A DNA stretch of 41,494 nucleotides from a virus. Shown one piece after another: positions 11,925 to 20,295 of the stretch; positions within the stretch are counted from its first letter, which is position 1, and every line of letters starts with the position of its first letter. Below the pieces are notes generated by a model. The model worked only from the letters and a program-made list of their open reading frames with translations. It did no database searches and was not told the DNA's origin. The stretch is from IMG/VR virus record IMGVR_UViG_3300035701_000091, positions 1 to 41,494 of that record. The stretch is one strand, 5' to 3'. Position numbers and translations under genes: made by a program.

Positions 11925-11982
11925 TTGACATCAAATCAATCTTGTAGAATGGCTTTGTAGTTCCTGTCATAAACTCAAACAT

Positions 11983-12010
11983 TTGACAAAATAAAATAAA
12001 AGTTTATAAT
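11983..12010 (+). promoter_or_regulatory. Consensus sigma-70 promoter of the portal operon
   Basis: TTGACA (11983-11988) and TATAAT (12005-12010), both perfect, 16-bp spacer. The predicted start near 12017 lies only about 12 bases before a terminator hairpin. A second TTGACA at 11925 lacks a well-spaced -10. Confidence 0.85.
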
Positions 12011-12028
12011 TTTAGTTAAGCACGGGAG

Positions 12029-12052
12029 AACCGCAATAACTGCGGTTTTTTT
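12029..12052 (+). terminator. Leader attenuator of the portal operon
   Basis: AACCGCA (12029-12035) pairs perfectly with TGCGGTT (12041-12047), loop ATAAC, followed by seven T. It lies between the promoter and the SD AAGGAG of the first gene, so transcripts must pass it to express the operon. Confidence 0.8.
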
Positions 12053-12065
12053 GTAAGGAGTATCT

Positions 12066-12302
12066 ATGGTTGAACTAATCATCGTAATTGTCTTTCTTAT
12101 TTATCTTGGATTTAGAGAATGGGATGTCTCCAAACATATTCGAGATTTAGAACTCAAACTAATGGCGAAAGATCCTCAAGAGTATGCGGCTCTCAAAAGA
12201 TTAGAGAAACCAATCAAAGAAATAAAAAAAGAGAATGAAGATTTAATTGAACCGGAAGATGCAAATCCAGCTGATGCCATAAGAGGTATACTAAAGGAGT
12301 AA
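12066..12302 (+). CDS. Small membrane-anchored protein
   Basis: Seventy-eight residues. Residues 2-17 (VELIIVIVFLIYLGFR) form a transmembrane helix, followed by a charged coiled-coil (IRDLELKLMAKDPQEYAALK) and an acidic tail. First gene after the attenuator, with SD AAGGAG, four bases before the portal gene. Small membrane proteins beside portals are common in phages of this type, but the role is unknown. Confidence 0.7.
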   Translation: MVELIIVIVFLIYLGFREWDVSKHIRDLELKLMAKDPQEYAALKRLEKPIKEIKKENEDLIEPEDANPADAIRGILKE

Positions 12303-12306
12303 TATA

Positions 12307-14373
12307 ATGGAAGGAATTGACTCGACTGACGAGGTATTACAAGGTTCTGATGAAGAATTTTTAGCCAAATTGAAAGTTTGGCACGATGCGGCCAAGAAAA
12401 ATCGTCAGATAATGGATTGGAATTGGTATCTCTACGACAATTATTATCGCGGCAATCACTATATTCAATTTAATAAACGAACTAATCAGATTGTCACCCC
12501 GCCCCGACCCAAAGGGCAAATCAGATTAACAGTTAATGTAATTTATTCTATTTGCCGGGCAATTAGAAACTTTGCTACTTCTTATCGTCCCAAGTGGGAA
12601 GTGGCGACGGATTCTACTACTGAAGATGAGATAAACAATAGTCGTAAATCGGCTGATACTTTGGATTTTTATTACGATCATCTCGAACTGCCCAAAAAGA
12701 TTAAAGGAATTGCAAATTACATTATCAAATATGGAATCGGATATTTCCAGTATGGCTGGGACGAGGAAGCCACCGGACTCGATAATCAAAAAGGTGAAGT
12801 TGATGTTTGGACAAGAGATCCTTTCGATGTTTATCTTGACCCGGCTGGAATGGAGACCGGTGATATTCAAAATTGTCGTTATATTGATATTGCCGTTTCA
12901 AAACCAATTCAAGATATTATCAACAACAAGGTGTATGAGGCAAAACTTAAAGCCGCCAATCTTCAAGCAGAGGATATTTCTGGTTCAACGACTCGCGCCG
13001 CTTCAGAATTTAAACAAATCTTGATTCAAAACCAATATGCGGGCAGTTTCGGGAGCGAAGACGAATTCAAAACTGTTATTTTGCACGAGACACTTTATAA
13101 AAAATTAGTTAAAGACGACACTCAAGTTTGGGTGGCTTCTTGGATCGAAGGACACTTGCTTCGAAATGAGCAAACAGAATTTAATAAATATAATCTTATC
13201 CCCATCCCTTCTGATGATAATCCAAATGAAATCTATGGCGAGGGATACATTAAAAATTTAGTGCCGCTTAATAAAGTGCTTAATCGTTTAGAATCTCAAG
13301 TGGTAGAATATAATAATTTGGTAAATCGGGGTCGGATAATCGCCGATAAAGATGCCGGCATAAATAAGATTACCAATGAAACCGGGGAAATAATCGAAAA
13401 GAATGCTGGTGCTGATGTCCACGATATGCAGCCAGCTGGTTTAGCGCCCGATATGAATGCTCAAATTAACAGAATGAGAGATTATATCAAAGAAATTTCA
13501 GGGGTGCTTGATGCCTTTATGGGTAAAGTTCCTGAAGGAGTAAAGTCAGGAGTGGCGCTTGAATCGCTTAAAGCCCAAACTGCCAATAATCTACAGGATA
13601 TAAAAGATAATTTAGAAGTTGGTTTGGGTCAATTAGGTGAAGGAATCTTGGAAACGTTGGCTAATGAAGTGGTGGCACCAAGACAACTCAAAACTGCAGG
13701 TAAAGATGGTAAATCCGAATACTTTAAGATTAAAGGTCAGGTGGGAGTGGGAGCAAATGAGGAACTGTCCGACGATACCTATGTCATTGGCAATCAAAAT
13801 CAAGTTAAAGTTATTATTGGGTCTGGACTTGCCTATACCAGAGAAGGTAGAATTACCCGGCTTGATAAATTATTAGAACAAAAGGTAATTGGTCCCGAAG
13901 CATATTTGAAAGGGATTGAATTTGGTAATATTGATGAGGTTGTCCAAGAAGCTACTAAAGCTAAATTTAATGATGCGATGTTATCTAATATTGAAAAGAA
14001 TGGTTTGCGTGGGCCGGTTCAGGGCGCGCCAGAGATGCCAATGGCGGGAGGCGCTCCAACTGGTCAACCGGCTGGGCAAATGCCTCCACAAGGCGCACAG
14101 GGGCAAGTAGGTGGTCAAGCACCACAACCACCTAATCCCGAAGATCCTAATTTCTGGCCGGCATTGGCGGAATATGAGAATTATCAAATGTTGAATGGTC
14201 AGAATCTCCCTCCAACTAAAAATGCCACTAAAGAGCATACCGCGATCCATATTGCTTTTTCACAAAGCGATGATGCTCAAACGAATGAGCAACTATTGGC
14301 AATGTTGCTTGAGCATATAAAAGGGGAAGAAAAAATGTCTGGAATGCCAACTAAAGGGAAACAAAATGTTTGA
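12307..14373 (+). CDS. Portal protein (P22/podovirus-like)
   Basis: A 688-residue protein in the usual place between terminase and scaffold/capsid. Typical portal text includes RLTVNVIYSICRAIRNFATS at about 75-95, VWTRDPFDVYLDPAG at about 170-185 and a long helical stem. MNAQINRMRDYIKEISGVLD then SGVALESLKAQ (about 385-425) matches the GVSGVALxxLQ-like stretch of P22-type portals. Residues ~575-620 are a Gly/Pro/Gln-rich linker (PAGQMPPQGAQGQVGG), followed by a short tail. Twelve copies would form the DNA channel and packaging docking site. The last eight bases overlap an inserted HNH endonuclease gene, so the natural C-terminus may have been altered by the insertion. Confidence 0.88.
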   Translation: MEGIDSTDEVLQGSDEEFLAKLKVWHDAAKKNRQIMDWNWYLYDNYYRGNHYIQFNKRTNQIVTPPRPKGQIRLTVNVIYSICRAIRNFATSYRPKWEVATDSTTEDEINNSRKSADTLDFYYDHLELPKKIKGIANYIIKYGIGYFQYGWDEEATGLDNQKGEVDVWTRDPFDVYLDPAGMETGDIQNCRYIDIAVSKPIQDIINNKVYEAKLKAANLQAEDISGSTTRAASEFKQILIQNQYAGSFGSEDEFKTVILHETLYKKLVKDDTQVWVASWIEGHLLRNEQTEFNKYNLIPIPSDDNPNEIYGEGYIKNLVPLNKVLNRLESQVVEYNNLVNRGRIIADKDAGINKITNETGEIIEKNAGADVHDMQPAGLAPDMNAQINRMRDYIKEISGVLDAFMGKVPEGVKSGVALESLKAQTANNLQDIKDNLEVGLGQLGEGILETLANEVVAPRQLKTAGKDGKSEYFKIKGQVGVGANEELSDDTYVIGNQNQVKVIIGSGLAYTREGRITRLDKLLEQKVIGPEAYLKGIEFGNIDEVVQEATKAKFNDAMLSNIEKNGLRGPVQGAPEMPMAGGAPTGQPAGQMPPQGAQGQVGGQAPQPPNPEDPNFWPALAEYENYQMLNGQNLPPTKNATKEHTAIHIAFSQSDDAQTNEQLLAMLLEHIKGEEKMSGMPTKGKQNV

Positions 14374-15013
14374 AAAAGGATACATTCCTTGGAATAAAGG
14401 ATTAAAATGCCCATACATAAGTATCTTTAATAAAGGTCGCAAATTATCCGAAGAAACAAAGTTAAAGATAAGTGAAATAGCTAAACAAAAAGGTTTTGGT
14501 AAATGGATGAAAGGTAAAAAACTCACAGACGAACATAAAAAAAATATTGGCATTGCAAGCGGAAAAAGAAAATATGGTGAAAAATTCAAAGAAAAAATGA
14601 GAATTATAACAAAGGGTAGATTTTTAGGAAAAAAACAAAGTTTAGAAACAAGGTTGAAAAGAAGCGAGGCTACTAAAGGAACACGAACAGGGAAAAGTAA
14701 TCCAAATTGGAATGGGGGAATTACTAACGAGACCGCAAAAATAAGAACAAGTATAGAAAATAGATTATGGCGCGAATCAGTATTTGCACGAGACAACTGG
14801 ACTTGTCAAAAAACAGGTATAAAAGGTGAAAGATTGGCGGCACATCACATTAAAAACTTCTCTCTATATCCAGAATTACGCTTTGCAATAGATAACGGAA
14901 TTACATTATCAAAAGAAACTCACGACGAATTTCATAGAATATACGGTAAGAAAAATAACACAATTGAACAAATAATAGAATTTATGGGAGGCCAAAATGC
15001 CACACGAGTTTGA
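14366..15013 (+). CDS. HNH homing endonuclease with NUMOD3 DNA-binding repeats
   Basis: A 215-residue protein. Residues ~1-125 contain three or more NUMOD3-like repeats (GYIPWNKGLK, GRKLSEETKLKISE, GKKLTDEHKKNIGIASG, KKQSLETRLKRSEATKG), the DNA-contact module of homing endonucleases. The HNH domain follows: WRESVFARDNWTCQKTG, AAHHIKNFSLYPELRFAIDN with the catalytic His pair, then GITLSKETHDEFH. It is free-standing. It begins inside the portal gene's last codons and ends 17 bases inside the next gene, packed with almost no loss, which is typical of mobile intergenic endonucleases. It uses SD AAAGGG. AT-richer than its neighbours. Confidence 0.9.
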   Translation: MFEKGYIPWNKGLKCPYISIFNKGRKLSEETKLKISEIAKQKGFGKWMKGKKLTDEHKKNIGIASGKRKYGEKFKEKMRIITKGRFLGKKQSLETRLKRSEATKGTRTGKSNPNWNGGITNETAKIRTSIENRLWRESVFARDNWTCQKTGIKGERLAAHHIKNFSLYPELRFAIDNGITLSKETHDEFHRIYGKKNNTIEQIIEFMGGQNATRV

Positions 15014-15182
15014 ATCTTGCGTATCTAATGGCGGACGAGTCCGAACCAAAAAACTTGGTGGTGGAAAATATATGCACCTCTGCTGGGATAAATCGGGCAA
15101 ATCACACGCCGGTGAAGTTAAAACTGCTGAAACCAAAGCCAAAACTACTAAGGGTGCTTTTATTAGAGCCGCTTCTAAATAA
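14997..15182 (+). CDS. Small hypothetical protein of the head operon
   Basis: Sixty-one residues: PHEFESCVSNGGRVRTKKLG, then HLCWDKSGKSHAGEV and a Lys/Ala tail ending FIRAASK. The C-SNGGRVRT ... H-LC pattern is reminiscent of short phage proteins found near portal genes, but I know no function. SD GGGAGG lies inside the end of the homing endonuclease gene. Confidence 0.6.
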   Translation: MPHEFESCVSNGGRVRTKKLGGGKYMHLCWDKSGKSHAGEVKTAETKAKTTKGAFIRAASK

Positions 15183-15185
15183 GTA

Positions 15186-15213
15186 TTGACATACAATTTA
15201 ATAGTATTATAAT
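15186..15213 (+). promoter_or_regulatory. Consensus sigma-70 promoter of the scaffold-capsid operon
   Basis: TTGACA (15186-15191) and TATAAT (15208-15213) with a 16-bp spacer, identical in geometry to the promoters at 11983 and 39530. Confidence 0.85.
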
Positions 15214-15239
15214 TAAATTAAATAAATAGCTAACAGAAG

Positions 15240-15267
15240 AACTGCAGCTAACCCTGCGGTTTTTTTT
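15240..15267 (+). terminator. Leader attenuator of the scaffold-capsid operon
   Basis: AACTGCAG (15240-15247) pairs with CTGCGGTT (15254-15261), one G-U, then a T-run to 15267. The 14 bases TAACAGAAGAACTG at 15231-15244 are identical to 27313-27326 in the next such module. The first gene lies 87 bases downstream. Confidence 0.8.
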
Positions 15268-15353
15268 AATAATAGAATAGTTAAGTAAATAATTGACGAA
15301 ACTTTCAGCGGCAGTCGCAAGACCAACCGCAGGAGGAAGTCAAAGGAGTTACA

Positions 15354-16013
15354 ATGGCTGACGAAACACCAGATGGTGAAGTCAACAATGACGATCAGAA
15401 AATCGTTATCGGGGATGTTGAATTAAGTCCCGATGAGGCGAAGGATCTGGTCACAAAGGGTAAAACTTTTAAGGAGTTGTCGGAGAAATATCCCGACATC
15501 AACTTCGAAGAATTACCAAAGAGTTTTACAAAGACCCGACAGGAACTTGCGGACTTGAAAAAGCCCAAAAGCAAGGAAACCGACGAAGGTCTCTCTGACG
15601 AAGAAGTTGCAAGACGAAAAAGCATTAAGGATTTCTTTGCAGACCCGCTAGTCAAAGAAGAGCTTAAAAATATGACCAGTGCGGACAGTAAGACCCTTAA
15701 AGAGGATTTGGAATTTCAAAAAGTGATGGAATCACTTGAGTCCGAATTCGACGGTGCTGATGGCAGACCGAAGTTTGTCGCAAAGGATGTTTTGGTTTAT
15801 GGTCAGGGACACAACATTTTTAATCCTCGAACCGCTTACAATGAATTGCACGCTACGGAATTAGATGAGTGGAAGATTAAAAATGCGATGTCTAAACCTC
15901 GACCCTCAACTTTCTTTGAGAAAAAGGGTGGCGCAGGAAGCAAACAACCCGAACCAAAAGAACCGACAAATTTTAGGGAAGCCACCGCCGCCGCTCTAGA
16001 AAACGAAGAATAA
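15354..16013 (+). CDS. Scaffolding protein
   Basis: A 219-residue acidic, low-complexity helical protein directly before the major capsid gene, the standard place for a scaffold. The N-terminal third is Asp/Glu-rich (DGEVNNDDQKIVIGDVELSP). The middle is charged helix (LSDEEVARRKSIKDFFADPL). The C-terminus is Lys/Pro-rich and then helical (FFEKKGGAGSKQPEPKEPTN, then FREATAAALENEE), which could be the capsid-binding end. It has no protease motif. Scaffolds direct shell assembly and leave before DNA packaging. SD AAAGGAG. This is inferred from position and composition. Confidence 0.75.
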   Translation: MADETPDGEVNNDDQKIVIGDVELSPDEAKDLVTKGKTFKELSEKYPDINFEELPKSFTKTRQELADLKKPKSKETDEGLSDEEVARRKSIKDFFADPLVKEELKNMTSADSKTLKEDLEFQKVMESLESEFDGADGRPKFVAKDVLVYGQGHNIFNPRTAYNELHATELDEWKIKNAMSKPRPSTFFEKKGGAGSKQPEPKEPTNFREATAAALENEE

Positions 16014-16047
16014 GAAGTATGAAGAGTATTATAAATTAAAAATAGGA

Positions 16048-16075
16048 AGATTATCTGAATAAATAAAGATAATCT
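16048..16075 (+). promoter_or_regulatory. 5' UTR hairpin that brings a distant SD to the capsid gene start
   Basis: AGATTATC (16048-16055) pairs perfectly with GATAATCT (16068-16075). There is no SD within 25 bases of the capsid ATG at 16085, but AGGA is at 16044-16047, immediately before the stem. If the 28-nt hairpin is folded, AGGA is nine bases from the ATG. The hairpin probably completes the ribosome site and may also stabilise the mRNA end. Confidence 0.6.
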
Positions 16076-16084
16076 AAAAATATT

Positions 16085-17356
16085 ATGGCAACAAGTTTAG
16101 AAGGTCAGCAAGTAGGTGCAACTGCTGGTACCTATTTTGATGATGCTTTAAGGATTCATTATCAACCAGCTATTAGGACGCAATTTCCTCAGAAATCAGT
16201 CCTTTTGCAGAACCTTGAAAAAGGCGATGCGAAAAAGATTGACACTTCTGGAAATTTTGCTCGTATAACCCTTCAGAAAGCTTTGCATCCTTCAGTTGGT
16301 GCGAAACCAGAAGGTTATGCACTGCCGGGCAAGGATTATACACGACTTGAAACCACTGATGTGTATATGCGTTATAATTATGGAAGAATTGAGATTTCAG
16401 GACCAGTTATGAGAGCTTCACGCGACGATCGTGGTGCGGTGATGAAGGCTTTGGAAGTTGAAACAGAATCAGTCACCAAATCAATGAGAAACGATGTCAA
16501 CCGACAATTGGCTTGTGGAACTGGTGTAGGTACATTGGCACAGATCAATGGTGCTACTCCGACCACAACTTGGACTTTGGATCACCTTCTGGGTATCGCT
16601 TTCACCACCCCATCAAGTATTGGTTCAGAGGTTGCTCCGACCAAGTATTTTGTTGCGGGTATGAAAGTTGACTCATTCGCTACCGCCGGGACACCGACAG
16701 AAACGACAGCGGGCAAAGTAACGACAGTTGATTCGGCTACTTCTATCACAGGTACAACTATCACAGCGGCCGCAGATGATCAGTATCTATGCCGAGAAAA
16801 TGCCGGTGCCGCTGAAATGATGGGACTTCGAGGTATTATCGATGACTCCGGTCATCTTGATACTCTCCAGACCATCACCCGAGCAACTGCAGGAAACGCT
16901 TATTGGAAAGCATCTGTGGTTGATTATGGATCAGCGGCCGCTCCTGCGACTTTGGTAGAAGCTTATATGCAGGAAGCCACTACTCTTAGTGAGAAAAACG
17001 ATGGCGAAGTTTCCTTTGTGCTTACCACCTTTGGCCTTCGAGATTCTTATGTCTCGATCCTTCAGTCAGACAAACGCTTCGTAAATACGACTGAGTTAAA
17101 AGGTGGCTTCAAATCGATCGACTTCAACGGAACACCACTTACCCCAGATAAAGACTGCACACCCTATACGATGTATTTCGTTGATAAAAGCACCCTGGAA
17201 CTTTTTGAACAATCCCCAATTTCTTGGGCTAATGAGGATGGTTCGGTTCTTTCACGAGTTGCTAACTATGACGCTTATGAGGCCTTCCTTTACTACTACG
17301 CCAACTTGGGTGTCAACAACTGTGTGAAAAATTCCTGTTTATCTTACTGCCAATAA
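16085..17356 (+). CDS. Major capsid protein (HK97-like fold expected)
   Basis: A 423-residue protein right after the scaffold. Family-like features are a helical N-arm ending FPQKSVLLQNLEKGDAKKID, YGRIEISGPVMRASRDDRGA then VMKALEVETESVTKSMRNDV, resembling the E-loop and spine helix, and a C-terminal Gly/Tyr-rich part. An insertion of about 70 residues rich in Thr and Ala (residues ~185-240, TAGTPTETTAGKVTTVDSAT) may form a surface domain. It assembles the icosahedral shell. Its translation start seems to depend on a looped-out hairpin. Clean stop TAA; the next gene is 170 bases away behind structured RNA. Confidence 0.85.
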   Translation: MATSLEGQQVGATAGTYFDDALRIHYQPAIRTQFPQKSVLLQNLEKGDAKKIDTSGNFARITLQKALHPSVGAKPEGYALPGKDYTRLETTDVYMRYNYGRIEISGPVMRASRDDRGAVMKALEVETESVTKSMRNDVNRQLACGTGVGTLAQINGATPTTTWTLDHLLGIAFTTPSSIGSEVAPTKYFVAGMKVDSFATAGTPTETTAGKVTTVDSATSITGTTITAAADDQYLCRENAGAAEMMGLRGIIDDSGHLDTLQTITRATAGNAYWKASVVDYGSAAAPATLVEAYMQEATTLSEKNDGEVSFVLTTFGLRDSYVSILQSDKRFVNTTELKGGFKSIDFNGTPLTPDKDCTPYTMYFVDKSTLELFEQSPISWANEDGSVLSRVANYDAYEAFLYYYANLGVNNCVKNSCLSYCQ

Positions 17357-17384
17357 TATCCTTTTGTAGGATTTGGAGATGTTT

Positions 17385-17505
17385 GGCGGAGTTCATCTCA
17401 AAACAAACCGCCGTGAAAAGTAATTTAATTAAAGTATCTTGAGGCGTCTAAAAAGGGTTGGAGGTTTCCCCCTCCTTGCCTCCAACTCCTCTCAAACGTC
17501 TCAAG
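17385..17505 (+). other. Structured intergenic RNA after the capsid gene
   Basis: GGCGG/CCGCC pairs at 17385-17412. A larger stem pairs CTTGAGGCGT 17438-17447 with ACGTCTCAAG 17496-17505 (one G-U) and encloses GTTGGAGG 17457-17464 with CCTCCAAC 17479-17486. No T-run follows, so it is more likely an RNA-stabilising or processing structure that separates very high capsid expression from the next gene. Confidence 0.55.
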
Positions 17506-17528
17506 GGTAAACTATCGAAAGGAACAAA

Positions 17529-18437
17529 ATGATTAAGAACAGAAATATCGCCTCTGATGCAGGAATAGACGTGACTAAAATAATTGGGTCAGATATTGGC
17601 GAAGTTAGATATGTGTGCAGAGAAAATACCAATTCACATGCAATGTTAAAAGGTAGAGTTCCAAGTAGCATGTTATATCTTTGCGACGGAACAGCTGACG
17701 AAGTTCAGATTAACCAAGCTATAGCAGCTTCAAAAGGTGGCACAAACTCTTACATCTATGTATTTCCAGGTTCATATACCTTGGCGGCGGCGATATCCTT
17801 CTCGGGAAAATCATCAATGCACTTGATTGGCGCAAATGGTTTGAATAGAACAGTTGGTACTAACGGTGCTGTTGCTTTAACGCAAGGTGGTAGTTGTGTG
17901 GGTATTACAATGGAAGCATATGGAGAAGTTGCAGGATTACAGATAATCAACAAAGCTGGATATGCAGCAATAGATGTTCCTGCGAATATTTGGAGAACTA
18001 ACATCCATCACAACACATTCTGGATGACACAAGGTTCAGCGTGTTATATCGTTGCTGTTGGTAATGCCGCTTCTTATGGAAATATAAGTTACAACAGATT
18101 CTCTACTGGCACAGGTGGTAATTTTACGGCTGTTATAGGTTCATCAACGGGAACTGGTATAGATATCATTGGAAATCACATAACTATTGTATCTGGGACA
18201 GTTACCTATGGTATTTATGCACAAGGTGCTCAATGTATGGTTGCAGATAACTACATTTCTACTTGTGGTAGTTTATGCACAATCACTCATGCTATTGATA
18301 TCTGGGAGTCAGGCGCTGCGGTGAATAACAGATGTGCGGTTGCTACTACATTAGGTATTAATGGTGGAACTGCATCTGTATCATTTGTCGATAACAGAGA
18401 TGGTGCTTCTGGTGGTGCTGCTGCGGTAACCACATAG
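17529..18437 (+). CDS. Right-handed beta-helix protein (pectate-lyase-like fold), virion protein
   Basis: A 302-residue protein. Residues ~50-65 contain DGTADEVQINQAIAASKGGT, the usual lead-in of a pectate-lyase-type beta-helix (DGTxDxVxIQxAI). Coils rich in Asn, Gly, Ile and Val follow (IHHNTFWMTQG, ISYNRFSTG, IIGNHITIVSG, VADNYISTCG), typical stacked turns. It could be a head-attached decoration or fibre that binds host sugars; no catalytic residues are evident. SD GAAAGGAA. The place next to the capsid gene favours a head or neck attachment over a tail tip, but this is inference. Confidence 0.75.
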   Translation: MIKNRNIASDAGIDVTKIIGSDIGEVRYVCRENTNSHAMLKGRVPSSMLYLCDGTADEVQINQAIAASKGGTNSYIYVFPGSYTLAAAISFSGKSSMHLIGANGLNRTVGTNGAVALTQGGSCVGITMEAYGEVAGLQIINKAGYAAIDVPANIWRTNIHHNTFWMTQGSACYIVAVGNAASYGNISYNRFSTGTGGNFTAVIGSSTGTGIDIIGNHITIVSGTVTYGIYAQGAQCMVADNYISTCGSLCTITHAIDIWESGAAVNNRCAVATTLGINGGTASVSFVDNRDGASGGAAAVTT

Positions 18438-18452
18438 AATTAGGAGATAATT

Positions 18453-18662
18453 ATGACCAACTTAGACATTAAATTTATGTGTCCAAGATGCATGGGAACT
18501 GGTTATGATTCTACAAGCGCAAACCCTGGAAGTTGTCTGCCATGTGCAGGTTTAGGTTATATAGCAAAAGATAAGATAGATATTACTTCCCTACAAGCAG
18601 ACATCGATAAAATCCTCCGCAGATTAAAAAAGATAATGGATAAATTAGAAATAACAGAATAG
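18453..18662 (+). CDS. DnaJ-type zinc-knuckle plus coiled-coil protein
   Basis: Sixty-nine residues. Two CxxCxGxG-like knuckles, CPRCMGTGY at 10-18 and CLPCAGLGY at 29-37, form one zinc site like half of the DnaJ zinc domain. A coiled-coil follows (LQADIDKILRRLKKIMDKLE). With GroESL also encoded, a folding-related role is possible but unproven. It has SD AGGAGA and lies within the head operon. Confidence 0.65.
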   Translation: MTNLDIKFMCPRCMGTGYDSTSANPGSCLPCAGLGYIAKDKIDITSLQADIDKILRRLKKIMDKLEITE

Positions 18663-18669
18663 GAGAATT

Positions 18670-18972
18670 ATGAAAACAGTTGTAAACACAAATGTCGAAA
18701 AAGTGGAAGCTTATTTCGATGGGAAAAACATCATCTTCGGGGCTGGACAGAAGAAATTTTTTGAAGATGGGATTGCTTCAGAGATAGTCCGCGAGAATGA
18801 AGGGCTTGTTTTTGAGGAAGATGTTCCAGTCGCGGAAGTGGCCGAAGAGGCGCCTGAAGCACCCGTAGAGGCAAAGGGCGATGTTTATAAAGAGACCACG
18901 ACCAAAAAGGGCATTGTCCAGTATCGTAAGAACGGCAAAATCATCAGTAAAGAAGAATATGAGAATCGATGA
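18670..18972 (+). CDS. Hypothetical head-operon protein
   Basis: A 100-residue protein with an N-terminal beta-rich part (VNTNVEKVEAYFDGKNIIFG), a central acidic Ala/Pro/Val stretch (VAEVAEEAPEAPVEAKGD) and a basic C-terminal part (KNGKIISKEEYENR). It overlaps the next gene by four bases (ATGA), and is probably a structural or assembly protein of the head-neck operon. No family recognised. Confidence 0.6.
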   Translation: MKTVVNTNVEKVEAYFDGKNIIFGAGQKKFFEDGIASEIVRENEGLVFEEDVPVAEVAEEAPEAPVEAKGDVYKETTTKKGIVQYRKNGKIISKEEYENR

Positions 18973-19301
18973 TTTCCGTAGACTTCATTAACCAATTAAG
19001 GCGGCTTGATCGCACTTTGGTATTGAGGTTAAATCGCGAAAAACAAAGGTATGTAATATACCGCAAGGATAGACAGAATGTTCCTCGCGAGATTCTTGTT
19101 ATTGAGAACCCTGACGGGGAGTTCTGTTATCCTAACCGAGAACATATAGTGCAGTTGTATAAGGCAGACCTTTGGCAAAACCCCGATATGATTAAAAAAA
19201 TGGATGAGCATAACGAAAGATTGGATGAGGAGAGTGATAGACATATCCATTTTTTATCAGACGAAATGAGTAAATTGGCCACGAGGACAAAATATTATTG
19301 A
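18969..19301 (+). CDS. Hypothetical head-operon protein
   Basis: A 110-residue protein, coupled to the upstream gene by ATGA. A strand-rich middle (YVIYRKDRQNVPREILVIEN, then PDGEFCYPNREHIV) is followed by a charged helix (MDEHNERLDEESDRHIHFLS). The pattern resembles conserved phage proteins of unknown role that sit between capsid and tail genes. No closer assignment. Confidence 0.6.
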   Translation: MISVDFINQLRRLDRTLVLRLNREKQRYVIYRKDRQNVPREILVIENPDGEFCYPNREHIVQLYKADLWQNPDMIKKMDEHNERLDEESDRHIHFLSDEMSKLATRTKYY

Positions 19302-19315
19302 GAAAGTGAGGTCAA

Positions 19316-19804
19316 ATGCAAAAACAAATTCCTGCCTTAGATGGTTATGAGGTGGCAGTTTCCACACCGGCCGCTTTCACGGGTGCAACTGGTGAGAGAG
19401 GTGATAAGGATGGTGCCAGCGGCGCTTGGACTATTTTTCAAGTTAATGGCGAGGTCGTAGTTAGGATTTTTGGCGTCTCCAGTTTAACTCCTGTAGGAAC
19501 TTCTGGAACTCTTGAAGTTGGTGTCGCTGGGAATACGGCCGGTCTAATAGCATTGACAACCGCGACTGGTATTGCTACTGGGGACTTATGGAGCGATTCA
19601 ACTCCATCAGTAGGAGTTGATCTTTGGTCAACAGTTCTTGGACCTTATGTAATTGTTAATGGCGCAGATATTATTGAAACCACTAAAACCACTGATTTGA
19701 CGGCTGGTAATATTTATTATGTTTGTCTTTATAAGCCACTAAGTCCGGGTTCGTCTGTAAAAGGAGTTCCTATCACTGGCGGTGCGACCATAAGGGGGTA
19801 CTAA
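19316..19804 (+). CDS. Beta-rich virion protein, paralog 1
   Basis: A 162-residue protein, rich in Gly, Ala, Thr and Val and lacking Cys in most of its length, beta-sandwich in appearance. It is clearly homologous along its whole length to the next gene. Shared blocks are IPxLDGYE, FQVNGEV, VRIFGV, LEVGVAGNTA, GPYxIVNGADIIETT and ATIRGY/ADIRGY. A tandem pair of this kind could supply head decoration or neck subunits. SD GTGAGG. It ends in a TAATG overlap. Confidence 0.7.
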   Translation: MQKQIPALDGYEVAVSTPAAFTGATGERGDKDGASGAWTIFQVNGEVVVRIFGVSSLTPVGTSGTLEVGVAGNTAGLIALTTATGIATGDLWSDSTPSVGVDLWSTVLGPYVIVNGADIIETTKTTDLTAGNIYYVCLYKPLSPGSSVKGVPITGGATIRGY

Positions 19805-20295
19805 TGCTTACACAAATTCCTTCTTTAGATGGATACGAGATTGCCGTTGCCTCACCAGATGCCTTTGCCGGGGCGACTCTTGATGCCCGAGGTGATGTAG
19901 ATGGTGCAAATGTTGCTTATACTCTTTTTCAAGTTAATGGCGAGGTTCTAGTGAGGATATTTGGTGTCTGCACAGTCGATTTAGCTGGCGCCGCGACACT
20001 CGAAATCGGAGTGGCAGGAAACACCGCTAAGCTAATCGCCCAAACGACGGCTACCGGTATTGATGCCAATGATATTTGGAATGATGCCACCCCAACGGCG
20101 GTAGGTATGGATACTTTGGCGGCGGTTACTGGCCCATATTTGATAGTCAATGGGGCGGATATTATCGAAACTACTGCGTCGGCGAATATAACTTCAGGTC
20201 AGATTTATTATATTTGTTTATGGAAAGCAATAACACCCGGTTCAAATGTAATCGCACTTCCGATACAAGAAGGTGCGGATATTAGGGGGTATTAA
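19804..20295 (+). CDS. Beta-rich virion protein, paralog 2
   Basis: A 163-residue paralog of the previous gene, started in TAATG with SD AGGGGGT. It keeps the same blocks (DGYEIAVASP, LFQVNGEVLVRIFGV, VAGNTAKLIA, VNGADIIETT) but about half the residues differ, so the duplication is old. The two proteins may form a hetero-oligomer or alternate on the particle. Confidence 0.7.
   Translation: MLTQIPSLDGYEIAVASPDAFAGATLDARGDVDGANVAYTLFQVNGEVLVRIFGVCTVDLAGAATLEIGVAGNTAKLIAQTTATGIDANDIWNDATPTAVGMDTLAAVTGPYLIVNGADIIETTASANITSGQIYYICLWKAITPGSNVIALPIQEGADIRGY

Noticed and set aside
11925-11950. Additional promoter TTGACA/TAGAAT
   Set aside because: The spacer is 14 bp, too short, and a perfect promoter lies 58 bases downstream.
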